This document shows positions 1-10,649 of a stretch of 64,000 nt of DNA, in pieces. The translations under genes were made by a program, and so were the position numbers. Numbering within the stretch: the stretch's first letter is position 1; every line of letters starts with the position of its first letter. Under the pieces are notes generated by a model. That model was not told the origin of the DNA, made no database searches, and worked only from the letters and a program-made list of their open reading frames with translations. The stretch comes from Balamuthia mandrillaris (taxonomy: Eukaryota > Discosea > Longamoebia > Balamuthiidae). The stretch covers positions 121,971 to 185,970 of the forward strand of contig JAVKOQ010000091.1 in the NCBI GenBank assembly GCA_031835245.1, in the 5' to 3' direction.

Positions 1-36
1 AGAAACAGAGCAGAGGGGGAGAGAGAACAGGGATAT

Positions 37-193
37 CTAGTCCTCCTCACTCAGCCTTGGCTTTTTCCTTAAGGACTCGTTGCTTTTGGAACCTCTGGTG
101 ACCCGCTTTGTGGCAGGTTCCTTCTTCTTTTCTTCGAGCTCTCGCCACTGCTTCCATGATGCGTTGTCACAACCCGGCCTTAACTCGTGCCAA

Positions 194-231
<38 letters not shown>

Positions 232-605
232 GACGCTCACAAAGGGGAGATAAGATTGGGGTGGCTAATGGTTTTCTCTTATCAGAAAGACCTTTCGTAT
301 GAAGATTTTAAAGCTATTTGATTATCGGACCAAGTTGGCGCAGCGTTACATCCTTCTCCACTTTCAAGACAACAGCAAAGCTTGTTGGGTTGAAAAAGTC
401 AATAGAACGCCATTGCTGCTTCTTCATCCCGTTTGATCTTCTCCACTCCCAAGCTTCTTCTCCAGTCAGGTCATATTCTTCTTCATCCGTTTCTTGTGCT
501 TTCTTCTTCTTCTGTTGCCGCTTCTCGGTCTTGCTGTTCTGGAAAGTTCCTATTTAATCCTCTTCGTCACCGTTTTGCAGGCCGTCTCTTCTTTGGTTTC
601 GGCAT
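37..605 (-). CDS. Hypothetical small basic protein, exon structure uncertain
   Basis: Not recognised. On the minus strand an ATG at 605 opens a short Lys/Arg-rich start (MPKPKKRRPAK). A putative 37-nt intron would join it to a well-formed exon (about 530-326) reading TGEEAWEWRRSNG and then SIDFFNPTSFAVVLKVEK, which looks like genuine coding sequence. A last basic exon (about 150-37) with KRVTRGSKSNESLRKKPR could follow a second intron that contains the CT-repeat element at 164-305. The exon joins are inferred from frame and GT/AG only; the 37-nt intron is unusually short for this window. Charge suggests a nuclear or nucleolar protein, but no domain supports that. The right part could equally be a gene remnant broken by the repeat. 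Confidence 0.3.
164..305 (+). repeat. Dispersed repeat with internal (CT)n, copy 1
   Basis: Starts around CAACCCGGCCTTAACTCG, runs through CGTGCCAATCCCTCTC and a (CT)n tract, then ACGCTCACAAAGGGGAGATA and AAGATTGGGGTGG. The same blocks recur at 47284-47390 and, split and mutated, at 59640-59930. This identifies a mobile or recombining repeat rather than a simple microsatellite. Confidence 0.6.
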
Positions 606-934
606 GATTGGATGTTGAGTTAGATCCTTCTCCACTTTCTTTTCTCTTATTCACTACAGTTGTGCCGCTCCTTCTTCTCGAGTTCCTCCTCCTCCTATTT
701 TGTCCTCTGCCCTCTTATCAGCTTCCTCTTTGTTCCTCTGCGACTCCTTCTCAGACTCTCCCCATCCTTTTTTTGTTTGTTTCTTTTCTTGTTTCGCGTG
801 CGTTGTTGTTGCAGCAATGGGGCGGAGGAAGGAAGGGGAGGGAGATTCCTCGGTTTTTAGAGGCCGTCCGAAGACGACGATCAGTTGAACAAGAATAGAA
901 GCGGAACATTTAAACCGTATTATTCGCTTTAAAA

Positions 935-1534
935 CTAGAACAGCAGGTCGTCGATCACATGGATCACACCGTTGGTTGCAAAGTTATCAGCCGAGGTCAC
1001 CGAGGCGGAGGAAAAGCCCACAGACACCGTGACTCCAACCGTCAGGTCAAAGGTGAGAGGAAATTCCCCGATGACGGGAGGTACTTTCATGCCGTCCACC
1101 AAGGCTGCAGTAGGGAGGGCTGACCCCACGACATGCCCAAAGAGTATCGGCGCGCAGAGGTCAGGCGAGTCCTCGAGGATATCCAGAAATCCGTCTGGAA
1201 GAAAATCAAAGGCCTCGTTGCTAGGGGCGAATATGGTGTAGGTGTTGTTGGGGTTGGTAAACTGCTCAAGGACACCGCACGCATCGGCAACCAAGAGGAC
1301 GGTGGTGAGCCCCAGACTGTGACCGAGAGCGACAAGATTTTTGGTGGGTCTTTCGGGGCATTGTTCGCACTGCTCGCACTCTTCACACTCCTCGCAGGGC
1401 TCTTGTTCACAGCTTCCACCGGGGATCAACCCCTTGAAATTGAAGTTGATGGTGGTGCTCTCATCGGCGGAGGAGAAACAGGGGACCGCCAGAAAAGCAG
1501 CGAACAACAGCAGCACCACAACGCTCTTGCTCAT
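935..1534 (-). CDS. Secreted fasciclin (FAS1) domain protein 1
   Basis: A 199-residue single-exon protein. The chosen start (MSKSVVVLLLFAAFLAVP) begins a clean signal peptide; upstream in-frame Mets would bury it behind a Lys-rich stretch. After cleavage comes a striking acidic Cys cluster with Cys at about 42, 47, 50, 53, 56 and 59, separated by Glu/Gln (CEECEECEQCEQC). Residues about 65-199 form one FAS1 domain: the H1-like block reads TIFAPSNEAFDFLP and the H2-like end reads DNFATNGVIHVIDDLL. FAS1 proteins are secreted or surface adhesion modules. There is no visible GPI signal, so a soluble or matrix protein is likely. It is a tandem paralogue of the gene at 2106-2711, in the same orientation. 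Confidence 0.85.
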   Translation of the reverse strand: MSKSVVVLLLFAAFLAVPCFSSADESTTINFNFKGLIPGGSCEQEPCEECEECEQCEQCPERPTKNLVALGHSLGLTTVLLVADACGVLEQFTNPNNTYTIFAPSNEAFDFLPDGFLDILEDSPDLCAPILFGHVVGSALPTAALVDGMKVPPVIGEFPLTFDLTVGVTVSVGFSSASVTSADNFATNGVIHVIDDLLF

Positions 1535-2105
1535 TTTGTCGCTTCTTTTTTTTAATGCTTTTTCGTTCTTTGCCTTTTTCTTCATATTTTGGGGGAGCTG
1601 TTGTGGGAAACGACGCATCATCATACCCAAAAATGAAGCATGGTGGTGCAGAGATAAAAAAATGAAACAAAAAAAGACCCTCGTTGCTTTTGGTTTTTCT
1701 TGTGAGCAGATTCGTGGCCAGTCCCGTTTCTTTACGGTCGGCGAAAAGCATGACCTCTGTGCCGAAGGGCAGATCCGTAAGGCTGGCGCCATAGCATGCC
1801 TCTCCAGACCTTCCCCACGGCATGGGGGATCGTCCGTTTCAAATCGGGCACAGGCCACCGCTGCCATCCTTGGTAGAGCCCAGCTGAGCGGCAAGGCGGT
1901 ACTGCACATCGTCCATCAGACTCCGACTCTGATGCAAAGATGCGAAGCAGGGATTGCCAATAAAAAAGAAAGAAATGGGTTGAGGGCGAAAGGAGCATGA
2001 AGTTGGGGGTAGAAGCGGGAACGTTAGGTGCAAGCATATAGGGTTCTTGAAAGAAAACAAGGACACAGGTGGAGCGGACGCAACATTTAAACCGTATTAT
2101 ACGCT
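1535..2105. other. Intergenic region between the fasciclin paralogues
   Basis: No intact gene seen. On the minus strand, 1700-1930 has a coding-like look (PFGTEVMLFADRKE; MDDVQYRLAAQLGSTKDGSG) but is split by a stop and lacks a start or splice context. It may be an exon remnant of a third gene. The last 60 bases before 2106 repeat the 3' flank of the first paralogue (AACATTTAAACCGTATTAT at 905 and 2082), which marks the boundary of the tandem duplication. Confidence 0.4.
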
Positions 2106-2711
2106 TTAAAATATGGAGACCAGAAGCTTGTCGATCACATGGATCACACCGTTGGTTGCAAAGTTATCAGCAGAGATCACCGTGGCCGATGAAAGGACCA
2201 CCGATACCGTGACTCCAACCGTCAGGTCAAAGGTGAGAGGAAATTCCCCAACGATGGGTGGTACGGTCATGCCGTCCACCATAGCTGTGGTAGGAAGAAC
2301 CGCTCCCACGACATGCCCCAAAAGCAACGAGGAGCAGAGTTCTGGCGAGTCTATGAGGAAATCCAGAAATCCCTCTGGAAGAAAATCAAACGCTTCGTTG
2401 CTGGGGGCGAATACCGTGTGGGAGACGTTGGGGTTGGTGAAAAGCTCAATAAGATCGCATGCCTCGGCAGCTTCATAGACGGTGGTGAGCCCAAGACTGG
2501 TACTGAGGGCAATAAGGTCCTTGGTGGGTCCTTCGGGACATTGCTCGCACTGCTCGCACTCCTCACACTCCTCGCAAGGCTCTGCTTCGCAGCTTCCACC
2601 GGGGATCAACCCCTTGAAATTGAAGTTGATGGTGGTGCTCTCGGCGGAGGAGAACCTGGGAACTGCCAGAAAAGCAGCGAAAAGCAGCAGCAACACAACG
2701 CTCTTGCCCAT
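2106..2711 (-). CDS. Secreted fasciclin (FAS1) domain protein 2
   Basis: A 201-residue paralogue of the previous gene. The signal peptide is MGKSVVLLLLFAAFLAVP, followed by the same Glu/Cys cluster (CEECEECEQCEQC) and one FAS1 domain (TVFAPSNEAFDFLPEGF ... DNFATNGVIHVIDKLL). It differs mainly in the middle of the domain (LCSSLLLGHVVGAVLP) and by an added SIF at the C-terminus. Conservation of the Cys cluster between copies argues that it is functional, for instance in metal binding or disulfide cross-linking (inference). The region upstream (2712-3080) has a (GA)n tract and no gene. Confidence 0.85.
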   Translation of the reverse strand: MGKSVVLLLLFAAFLAVPRFSSAESTTINFNFKGLIPGGSCEAEPCEECEECEQCEQCPEGPTKDLIALSTSLGLTTVYEAAEACDLIELFTNPNVSHTVFAPSNEAFDFLPEGFLDFLIDSPELCSSLLLGHVVGAVLPTTAMVDGMTVPPIVGEFPLTFDLTVGVTVSVVLSSATVISADNFATNGVIHVIDKLLVSIF

Positions 2712-2995
2712 TTTGCGTTTTGTCACTTCTTTTTTCGTTTCCCTTTCGTCTTTTGTTTGTTTGCGAAACGACACATACCATATAAAGAGCAAGTGACGTC
2801 ACGTTTTAAAAACAACCAATGCGGCTTAACTGCGTTACGTCCAGCAAATAACGAAAATTTTAGACGCTCCTCCTTGGAGAGAGAAGCAAAGGCTCCTGAC
2901 CCGTTTCCACCCCAACTATCGGAGCTCCAAGAGTGACGACACAAAGGAGGAAAGAAGCTTTGTGGAAGACATAAATGGTGCAGAGTAGAGAGAAG

Positions 2996-3037
<42 letters not shown>

Positions 3038-3080
3038 GATGATGATGAGGATGGTGAGGAGGATTGTACTGTATATTCTC

Positions 3081-5203
3081 TCAAGGTTTGATGACGATGG
3101 TGCCGACAAGGGTTGGAGAGTCGAGAAGGCGATGAGCTTCTCGTATTTTTTCCAAAGGAAAGGCGTTGGCCACTCTGACTCGTATTTCTTCTTTTCGTAT
3201 TTTCTCCAACAGTTCCTCCAAAATATCTTTGTTTGTATGGTTTTTGTTATTTCGGCAACAACACTCGAGAAAGAAGGAAGTACAAGAAAGCAACGTACGT
3301 AAATAACGTCCTTGTTGAAGTGGAGAGAGCAACCATGTTTGCTCAAACAGAAAGCTGAGAGACGCTCCACGAAGATATAACAAACGTGTCGTCGGTGGAT
3401 CCAGCTATTTTTTTGTTGGGACAAGAAAGAATGAAACGGTGAAACGGACACAACGAATAACTAAGAAAGAGAAACGAACCTGCAAATAGGAAGACGCAAC
3501 CCATCGACCGTGAACTGCTAAACAACGAACAAGTTCATCGTTCTTGTAACGTGCTTTTGCCTCATCATTTTCATCTTCATTTTGTTCCTGTTTTCCTTTT
3601 GGAGAAGATAGAGAATTGGAAGAAGCGGAGGAAGGAGGATCGATGGCAGGAGGAGATTCCACTCGATGGGATTCTATGAGAATGTCAACGCCTAAACCGC
3701 CCGTTTCGTCCATTACAGCATTGAAAAGATTTTCTGTACTTGTGTCTATTATTCTATCTATCCTTTTGTTTAAAGAAGTTTAATAAATAAACAGAGAGAG
3801 AGAGAGAGAGAAGAAAATGTACTTTGTGGATAGATTTTGAAGAAACGTGAATTCTTCAGGAGAGGATGCTGTTGTGATGATCTTGGCGCCCCACAAACCA
3901 GCCAATTGAACTGCCAAATGACCATATGTCGATGCTCCTTATTTTGTTATGATATGTCGTTCGGTTTAAAAAAAGCGTATCAGCACCAACACCAAAGAAA
4001 TGAAAGAACGAACGAAAAGGGGAAAGAAAGATAAACATGTACCATCAAGGATAAGAACAGAGTCGCCAGGGACTAGGTGAGCATGATAATGCAACGCAGT
4101 GTAGGCTCGAATACCTCCAATCAACGCGCCTGCCGCCTCCTCAAAACTGATCTCGGCTGGTTTCTTCACTTTATTTTGTTGCTATGCCGTGAGTTTCCAA
4201 CAAAAGAAAGAAAAGAAAACAACAAAGAAAAGCAACAACAAAGAAAACCTAAGTAGGCACTATCGATGGCCACATACTCAGCGTTGCCACCTCCGCTGTC
4301 CATCGGAATCACACCTGTAACACAAAGCCAACTCGATATTAGTCACAAGAGAACACGGTTTTGGACACAAATAGATACGAGAGATACGAGCACAGGAGAG
4401 AGGACATGAAAGCCGATCGCAGGTGAGCAACAGCAAAACAGAAAATGTTAAAGAAGTGGGTAAAGAGAAGAAGGAAGGAAGAAGAAGAAGAAGAAGAAGA
4501 AGAAGAAGAAGAAGAAGAACAAGAACAAGAAGAAGAACAAGAAGAAGAAGAACAAGAAGAAGAACAAGAAGCAGAAGAAGAAACAGAAGAAGAAGATGAT
4601 GAAGAAGAACTAGAACTAGAACTAGAACCACGAGAACTAGAACGAGAAGAGGAAGAAGAGAAAGAACAAGAAGAAGAACAAAGCAGCGCATTTAAAAAAA
4701 AGACAAACCAACCACTTCTTCGCCAGAGCGAAGATGTTCCACCTCCAGACCCAAAGAAGAGACCACCCCAGCGATGGCGTAGCCGAGAATGGCGGGCGGC
4801 CGCACGAACGCCTGGTGGTGGCCTTTCCTGGCCTCCCTGTCCAACGGCGTTACCGCGCAGGCCTTCACTCGCACCAGTACCTGGTTGGGCGCTGTCGTTG
4901 GTTGAGGATGCTGCAAGCAAGCAAGCAAGAAGAAAAAGAAACAAGTCAGCGAACAAAAAATAAAATAAAATAGAATGAGGGAGAGCGCTGCTGCTCATCG
5001 GCAAATACATTTTTCAGAAAGATGAACCCCTCTTCGTTGCCAAGGCTGGTGAGGGATACGATTCGCATGGTGGGTGTGGTGGCATGGTGGTTGTCTTTTG
5101 TGGTTATTGGCGAAGGGGAGGCAGCGGGGCTGAGCGTTTCCTGCTGCTGCTGCTGCTGCTGCTGGGTGCGTCGACGTCCCTCCTCCGCTTCTTGCCCGTT
5201 CAT
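3081..5203 (-). CDS. CRYZL1-like zinc-type alcohol dehydrogenase / quinone oxidoreductase
   Basis: About eight exons on the minus strand. In order they read: MRIVSLTSLGNEEGFIFLKN (from 5066, or from an upstream Met at 5203); VLVRVKACAVTPLDREARKG ... AILGYAIAGVVSSLG (about 4896-4710); VIPMDSGGGNAEYVAIDS (about 4317-4255); EISFEEAAGALIGGIRAYTA ... GDSVLILDG (about 4170-4047); STYGHLAVQLAGLWGAKIIT (about 3925-3820); DETGGLGVDILIES (about 3723-3485); LRGASLSFLFEQTWLLSP; and AFPLEKIREAHRLLDS, ending TLVGTIVIKP. These are the GroES-like and Rossmann parts of the medium-chain dehydrogenase family, and DETGGLGVDI resembles animal CRYZL1. The Glu/Gly nucleotide-binding motif is modified, as in CRYZL1, so catalysis is uncertain. 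The GAA-rich stretch at 4477-4690 lies in an intron. It shares a promoter region with the divergent GNAT gene. Confidence 0.8.
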
Positions 5204-5355
5204 CTTTTTTTTTTCTCCCTATTTTTTGTGGACAGATGTAACTGGAAATTATTTTGATATTTTCAAAATATCAATACTATTTACCTTTTTTTGCAATTAA
5301 ATCTTTTTTTTGTTAATTATCCACAAATATTGTTGATTACGGAAATGGCAGCGAA

Positions 5356-5375
5356 CCGCTAACCCTAACCTTAAA
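5356..5375 (+). promoter_or_regulatory. Telomere-like promoter box 1
   Basis: CGCTAACCCTAACCTTAAA lies between the divergent CRYZL1-like (start 5066 or 5203) and GNAT (start 5438) genes. The same 14-mer core recurs at four other places upstream of housekeeping genes in this window. It resembles a plant telo-box or Tbf1/Rap1-type site; the binding factor is unknown here. Confidence 0.6.
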
Positions 5376-5437
5376 GTTTTTAAACCTTTATTTCGGTGCG
5401 TCATATAATAACAAAAAACCCCAAGCCGCAAAGAAAG

Positions 5438-6541
5438 ATGGAGAGCAAGCTGTTCTTTGACGTCAACGAGTTTCGCGCCAGCACACAGGAGGCCTTCTTC
5501 AACGCCAACCCCATCGACGGCAACCTCTTCCTCTCTTTGATCTCTCCTGACAGTCCGTTCCCTCCGCCTGACCTCATGCTTTGCGCGCAAACGATTGGCG
5601 CCGAGGCTAAGGTGGTCGCGGTGGCGCTCGTTTCGCCTTCTCATAACTTGTTGCTTGCTTTGGATAAGTCTTTCCTTCAAGAAGAAGAAGGACAAGAAAA
5701 AGAAGGAGAGAAGCTTGACAAGGTGCTTGATTGCATTGGCAGAACTGTAATGGAGGCAATGACCAGTTCTTCTTCGTCTTCAGCCATTGTGGGTCATGTA
5801 GCTCAGCTTTCGGCCTCTTCCACGTTAAGCTCAAAGTTTATTTCAAGAATGTCTGCTCTCAACTTCCTCTCTTCCTCTTCGCTGGCAATGTCTCAGACTT
5901 TATACCTGTTCAACACTTCATCATTTTCTTCTTCTTCTCCTTCAACAACAGAAAAAGAAGAAGAAAAAGAGTTACGTTTTGCGGTACTAAGAGAAGAAGA
6001 GGAGGTGAAAGAGGTTGCTCCTCACTATCGTGACTTCCTCTTTGAAGCGTGGCACCAACAACGACTCGTCTCTTTGGAAGAGGCTCATCATCGTGTCTCA
6101 AGACCAGCTAAATCCGGTTTACTCGTCGCTTTGACCGCCGTTTCTTCTTCTTCTTCGTTGATTGGTGAAGTAAAGAGTAAAGAAGAGATTGTATGCTTTT
6201 GTACGATGGCTAGATGCACAGATTCGTTGTATCGAGTGACGTGTTTGTATTGCTTGCCAGAGTACCGCAAGCGTGGACTGGGAACTCGCCTCATGAGAGA
6301 AACGTTGGACTATATTTTTGGACGAAAAGAGAACAGCTTCAAACCCCCTTCTTGTTCTTCTTCTTCTTCTTCTTCTTCTTCTTCTTCTGCTCTGGGGGAA
6401 GCAGAGATGGCAAGAGCAAGACAGTTGATCTTGTATGCGGACAAAGAGAGCGCAGCCGCGAACGCGGTCTACGTAAAGGTGGGATTCACTGCCTACTGCG
6501 CCTTTGAAGTGCATGACCTACAGTGGAACGTGCCTTCTTGA
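5438..6541 (+). CDS. GNAT-family N-acetyltransferase-like protein
   Basis: A 367-residue single exon. The start at 5438 (MESKLFFDVNEF) is preferred over an in-frame Met at 5396 because it lies 60 nt after the promoter box and begins the conserved part. The C-terminal 120 residues carry the GNAT core: LYRVTCLYCLPEYRKRGLGT gives beta-4 and the acetyl-CoA loop (R-K-R-G-L-G), then LILYADKESAAANAVYVKVG, where a helix is followed by Y-x-K-x-G-F. The N-terminal half (NLFLSLISPDS) fits the larger two-lobed GNAT proteins. A Ser run at about 308-320 is a simple insertion. The substrate cannot be read from the sequence. Confidence 0.75.
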   Translation: MESKLFFDVNEFRASTQEAFFNANPIDGNLFLSLISPDSPFPPPDLMLCAQTIGAEAKVVAVALVSPSHNLLLALDKSFLQEEEGQEKEGEKLDKVLDCIGRTVMEAMTSSSSSSAIVGHVAQLSASSTLSSKFISRMSALNFLSSSSLAMSQTLYLFNTSSFSSSSPSTTEKEEEKELRFAVLREEEEVKEVAPHYRDFLFEAWHQQRLVSLEEAHHRVSRPAKSGLLVALTAVSSSSSLIGEVKSKEEIVCFCTMARCTDSLYRVTCLYCLPEYRKRGLGTRLMRETLDYIFGRKENSFKPPSCSSSSSSSSSSSALGEAEMARARQLILYADKESAAANAVYVKVGFTAYCAFEVHDLQWNVPS

Positions 6542-6750
6542 AAACCTTTTTCCTTCAAAAAGACAAAAAGCAAAAAAAAGCATTACCAACACAAAAAAAA
6601 ATAACGCAGGAAGCGAGAATCGAACCGCAAGCAAATTTAGCGAAATTGGAAAAATATTATTTGTCGACGCGCCTCTTCGTTCAACAACGAAGAGACCAGA
6701 GGGACGTTCACGATTTGGAAGTTTGAATGAGGTAAGGGACGCGCAAGTAC

Positions 6751-7956
6751 ATGATGAGCCGAAAATTGGCAGGAACCGATCACGTGGTTCACGTGAGAGA
6801 GAGCATCGGAGGGAATGGCAACGTGGGATTTGGATTGGAAGGACGACGAACATCGCTGGTTACTCTGCTTCGGCACTTTCGGTGGTGGCTGGTGTTGGCG
6901 ATCTCGTTTATCCTCTTATGGTTGGTCGCGTTGCATAGACTCACCCCAGGGGAGAGCTCATGGCCCGGCATGAACCTCGAGCAAAAGCGGATACTACTTC
7001 TACGAAGCGACCACAAAGGAACAAGCATACACGAACTAACAGAAACAAACAAAGCAGAACCTAACAATGACCATGGACCACTGAATCTATCCTCTTTGCA
7101 AGTTTATGAGGAGACAGATGAGCCTCTACCCAGAGCGTTTCCCGTTCTGCTCTCCAACTCAAACTGCGGTCAAAGGGACGATCCAGAGCAGTTCTTCTGC
7201 GTCAATATTTGTGATTTGAGTTGCAAGACGCAACGACCGAAAGAGGAGGCCATGCCGATTGCCGAGGCAGAACAAGAGTGGCTGATGTTCCGGAGAAACC
7301 TAACGTATCCGCCTGTTGTGGTCGGCTATCCAAAGTTTATTGCGGAGGAGGACAGAAAGGCATTTCTGGCGATGGGTCAAGTGAAGGACTACATCGCGGA
7401 GCATAGTTTTAGCGAATGCACCAAACACTTGGGTAATACGGTCTTCTTGTTTGCTCTGGTCCTTCTTCTCATAATCTTTCGCTTCAAACAAAACTAAACA
7501 GGTGAAGAAACATGCAAACGGATAAATGCATCCGGAAAGTACGACCCATCCAACAACTTGCTCTTCTCCAGCAAAAAGTTCCTTCACGGAGAAGTTTCTC
7601 TGCTGCGTAACGCTTTCTATAACGGCGCCCCCGACGCCAACTTTGGCAAGATGCAATGCGGTCCCGCCTCTGACTACCACTGGCTTAAACCAGCTTCTCC
7701 TTCACATTCACGTTCCAGCCCTCAAGCGGTGGAGAAGATGGTGGTGCTTTGCGGCCCGCAAACATTTGCCTTTCAGCATTGGATAGACAGAGGATTGTCC
7801 AAGTTGGTTCAGGTTTGGGATTGGGTGTCGCAGAACCCGACAGCCAAGGTACTAGCCAGCGGCCAACGACAAGCTGTTGTGAACGAGTTGTGGCAACGAT
7901 CTGGTTACACTCTTTCTTTCTTAGCCATTTAACTATTCATCTTATGTACTTTTTCT

Positions 7957-7994
<38 letters not shown>

Positions 7995-8693
7995 CTCGCT
8001 CTCCTTTTCTCTCTTTCACTCTCTTTCAACAATTAGGGGTGGAAAAGACACGGCTGATTGATGTGACTCAAGCAACTGGAACAGTGATCACAGAGGAGCT
8101 TGTCTTTCCATGCGTGGCACCTCACTACCATCCAGTCGTCTATCAGGAAGCTCGACGAAGACTTGGCATACTGGACATACCTTCAACGTCAAAAGCAAGA
8201 AACAAAGTGGTGTACTTGAGTCGAAATGTTGGGAAAAACACTGGAAGAAAGGTTCTTAATGAAAACAATGTTCGGTGGGCTATTCCTTCTCTTGTGCTGG
8301 GGTATCTTTGTCTAACCTAACTGTCCCTACCTTTTTGAATTCAGAGCTGCACTGACCAACTTTTTTGCCGCCCGAAGAGAGGAGCTGGTCATCTTTGACC
8401 ACTCCCAATTCCCTTCCCTCTCCTCCGTCATAGAATGGTTCAACAGCAACGCCATCGCCCTGATAGGACCTCACGGAGGCGCCTTTTACAACATGTTCTA
8501 CTGTGCGGCAGATACGTTGGTGGTGGAGTTCTTTCCGTATCACGGAACTGCTAGTGACAAAGGCAAAACATCGGGAATAAGATACCCTGGAGGCACTTGG
8601 TGGCCTGCTGTGTTCACTGGAATGAATTACTATCAGGTTAGTTTCGCTTTCTCTTCTCCCTTGCAGGAGGTGGCTAAGCGGATATACCAATAA
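6751..8693 (+). CDS. GT61-like (DUF563) type II membrane glycosyltransferase
   Basis: Five exons (6751-7432, 7502-7903, 8037-8274, 8345-8636, 8667-8693) give 546 codons. A short cytoplasmic N-terminus precedes one membrane helix (WWLVLAISFILLWLVAL), so this is a Golgi-type type II protein. The lumenal part has a Cys-containing stem and the DUF563 core: PHYHPVVYQEARRRLG, NKVVYLSRN, then SVIEWFNSNAIALIGPHGGA and YCAADTLVVEFFP. GPHGGA is the hallmark motif of this family (EOGT, plant xylosyltransferases). Donor and acceptor are not predictable. The 3' end is odd: after splicing the frame stops at 8693 with EVAKRIYQ, while a shifted frame stays open to 8781 (VPVQSASAGDIVIPIEKMLQ) and looks coding. 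A frameshift or an unusual last intron is possible. Confidence 0.75.
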
Positions 8694-8952
8694 GGTGCCG
8701 GTTCAGTCTGCAAGTGCTGGAGACATCGTGATACCGATAGAGAAGATGCTGCAAATCTTGGAGAAGGAGCTAACGGGCTGAAAGGGTAAGGGGCCAGTCA
8801 GACCTGGTCAGGTCTATAACATAACGTCTGCCCAATCATAATTCAGAACGCCGTTTGATCGAGTTTCCTTGTTTGGTACTAACGCGTCCTTTGAACTATC
8901 TGTTGTTTCGGGAAAGAAGTAGGAAGCAAAAAGAACCACCAGGAAAGTCGAG

Positions 8953-9939
8953 ATGAGGCTGCTGTCTCAAGGCTTCCCTTTGGTCATGTTTTGGGTCGGC
9001 CTAGGGTTGGGCTTGAGCTTTGGTTATTTCAACATTTTCTCTTCCCGGCCTTCGTGCTCTTCTGCATCTACCTTTTCAGAACCCGCTTTCCCGTCACCTC
9101 CAACCGTGACCCTGCGCGAATATGAACCTCCAACAACAGCACTACCGCACCACCCTCCTCTACAAAAACACATGCCTCTGCAAGCTCAAATGAGCGCCTC
9201 CATCGTCAGCCAACTACAAGCTTATCTCGATGAATCCCGTGGTGGAGCCCCCTCTCTTCCTTATCTCTCTCCCCCTGGTACTCCTCCAAAGGTGTTTGGT
9301 CTAGGCCTCTCTAAAACTGGCACCACTTCTCTCAAAGAAGCGTTGCAGGTTTTGGGAGTGAACTGTCACAAACAAACTGGAATTATGAACGACGTCTTCA
9401 CATCGCGGCACCAACCGTTCAGCATCGACGTCATCCGACGCTTTGACCAGCTCGAGTCAGTGACCGACCTGCCGCTACCCTACTTCTTCGAGGAACTGGC
9501 CTTCATCTATCCTGATGCCAAATTCGTGCTGACTGTTCGTGATCCTGCCTCTTGGTGGAGATCCTTCGAAGCGCACATAGAGCGAAACAAAATCAGTTCG
9601 TCCGGTAGTACGGAAGGAGTTCGGCAGAACCTAAGGATCCTTCACTATGGGGGCGTTAATCCATCACAATACGTGGCTGTGAAAGCGTTTCTCCGGCACA
9701 ACCAGCTTGTACAGTCGCTCATTCCGCCAGAGCGGCTCTTGGTGTTGGATGTTGCAAAGGAAGGAGAGACAGGAGAAGCCTTCGCAAAGCTTTGCAGGTT
9801 TTTAGGGGTGGCGGAAAGCAAGTGTCCTTCGGGAGCATTTCCTCATGCAAACCAGATGCCCAGTAGGCAAAAGAATGAAGGCTTGAGAGAGGGAAGGGAC
9901 GGCAGGAGAGGAAGAGATGAGGATGATGACGATATCTAG
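8953..9939 (+). CDS. Membrane-anchored P-loop sulfotransferase-like protein
   Basis: 328 residues, one exon. An N-terminal hydrophobic helix (LVMFWVGLGLGLSFGYF) suggests a type II Golgi anchor. At about 112 the sequence VFGLGLSKTGTTSLKEAL is the 5'-phosphosulfate (PAPS) loop of the Sulfotransfer_4-type family (K-T-G-T-T). LTVRDPASWWRS at about 195 is the 3'-phosphate-binding segment with Arg-Asp-Pro. The tail after FLGVAESKCP is charged and low complexity. Such proteins move a sulfo group from PAPS, or are catalytically inactive relatives; the acceptor is unknown. It lies next to a glycosyltransferase in the same orientation, which fits a shared role in glycan modification (inference). Confidence 0.75.
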   Translation: MRLLSQGFPLVMFWVGLGLGLSFGYFNIFSSRPSCSSASTFSEPAFPSPPTVTLREYEPPTTALPHHPPLQKHMPLQAQMSASIVSQLQAYLDESRGGAPSLPYLSPPGTPPKVFGLGLSKTGTTSLKEALQVLGVNCHKQTGIMNDVFTSRHQPFSIDVIRRFDQLESVTDLPLPYFFEELAFIYPDAKFVLTVRDPASWWRSFEAHIERNKISSSGSTEGVRQNLRILHYGGVNPSQYVAVKAFLRHNQLVQSLIPPERLLVLDVAKEGETGEAFAKLCRFLGVAESKCPSGAFPHANQMPSRQKNEGLREGRDGRRGRDEDDDDI

Positions 9940-10649
9940 CGTGGGGGAAGCTACTAAGGTTGATAAAGAGGAAGCCGAAAGAACGGACAGGAACCTAGGG
10001 AAGTGTTCAGTAATCTATGATGATGAAACAACAGAAAGCATCACAACACGAACTTTCGTCATACCTCACCTTTCTTTCTCGTGTCTATCTCTTTTGCTCT
10101 CGTTCTCTCGCTTGTTTCTTAATTTCACAATGCTGAAGAAATTTTTTCTGAAAAGTTATCATCTCAGGTTGCCTACATACCATACACTCTCATCTATTGC
10201 AATGACATCAACCCCTTGCAATCAATGCTCAACCTGTACCAGAAAGCAAAGCTGTGAGGACACTCCTCTGCAGGACAACAAGACTTAATCCCCACCCCTT
10301 GAATATCGGTAGAGTTCTGAAAAGTTATTGCGATGTCGTCCAGCCACGCCTGCTTGTTCTCTTCGCTTTCACCATCAAAGAATACATTGGGAACAGCGGA
10401 AAGAGATGAACATTTCCAAGTGCTTTTGGGACAAAGGAACTAAGGATTTTTTTTCAAGAGTGAACCAAAAAAAATCCATAACAAACTCTTCATAGAGGTA
10501 TCCAATCACTTTTCAAATAGATTGATCTTAATCTACCATGACGTGTGCAAAATGGAATTTTAAACATGTAAAGAATGTTCTCTATATTTTTTAGATTTAA
10601 AATTTAAAAAACAAAAAAAGAAAAAAATTAGAAAAGAAAAAGAAATAAA
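9940..10649. other. Intergenic, no gene seen
   Basis: This holds the 3' flank of the sulfotransferase and the 5' flank of the next gene. The last 100 bases are very A/T-rich. No box of the CGCTAACCC type is present. Confidence 0.5.

Noticed and set aside
5297..5695. Minus-strand open frame opposite the GNAT gene
   Set aside because: It overlaps the conserved GNAT coding sequence and the promoter box; no independent support.
6600..6640. GGTTCGATTCTCGC string on the minus strand suggesting a tRNA T arm
   Set aside because: The stem does not pair and no A box is present upstream.
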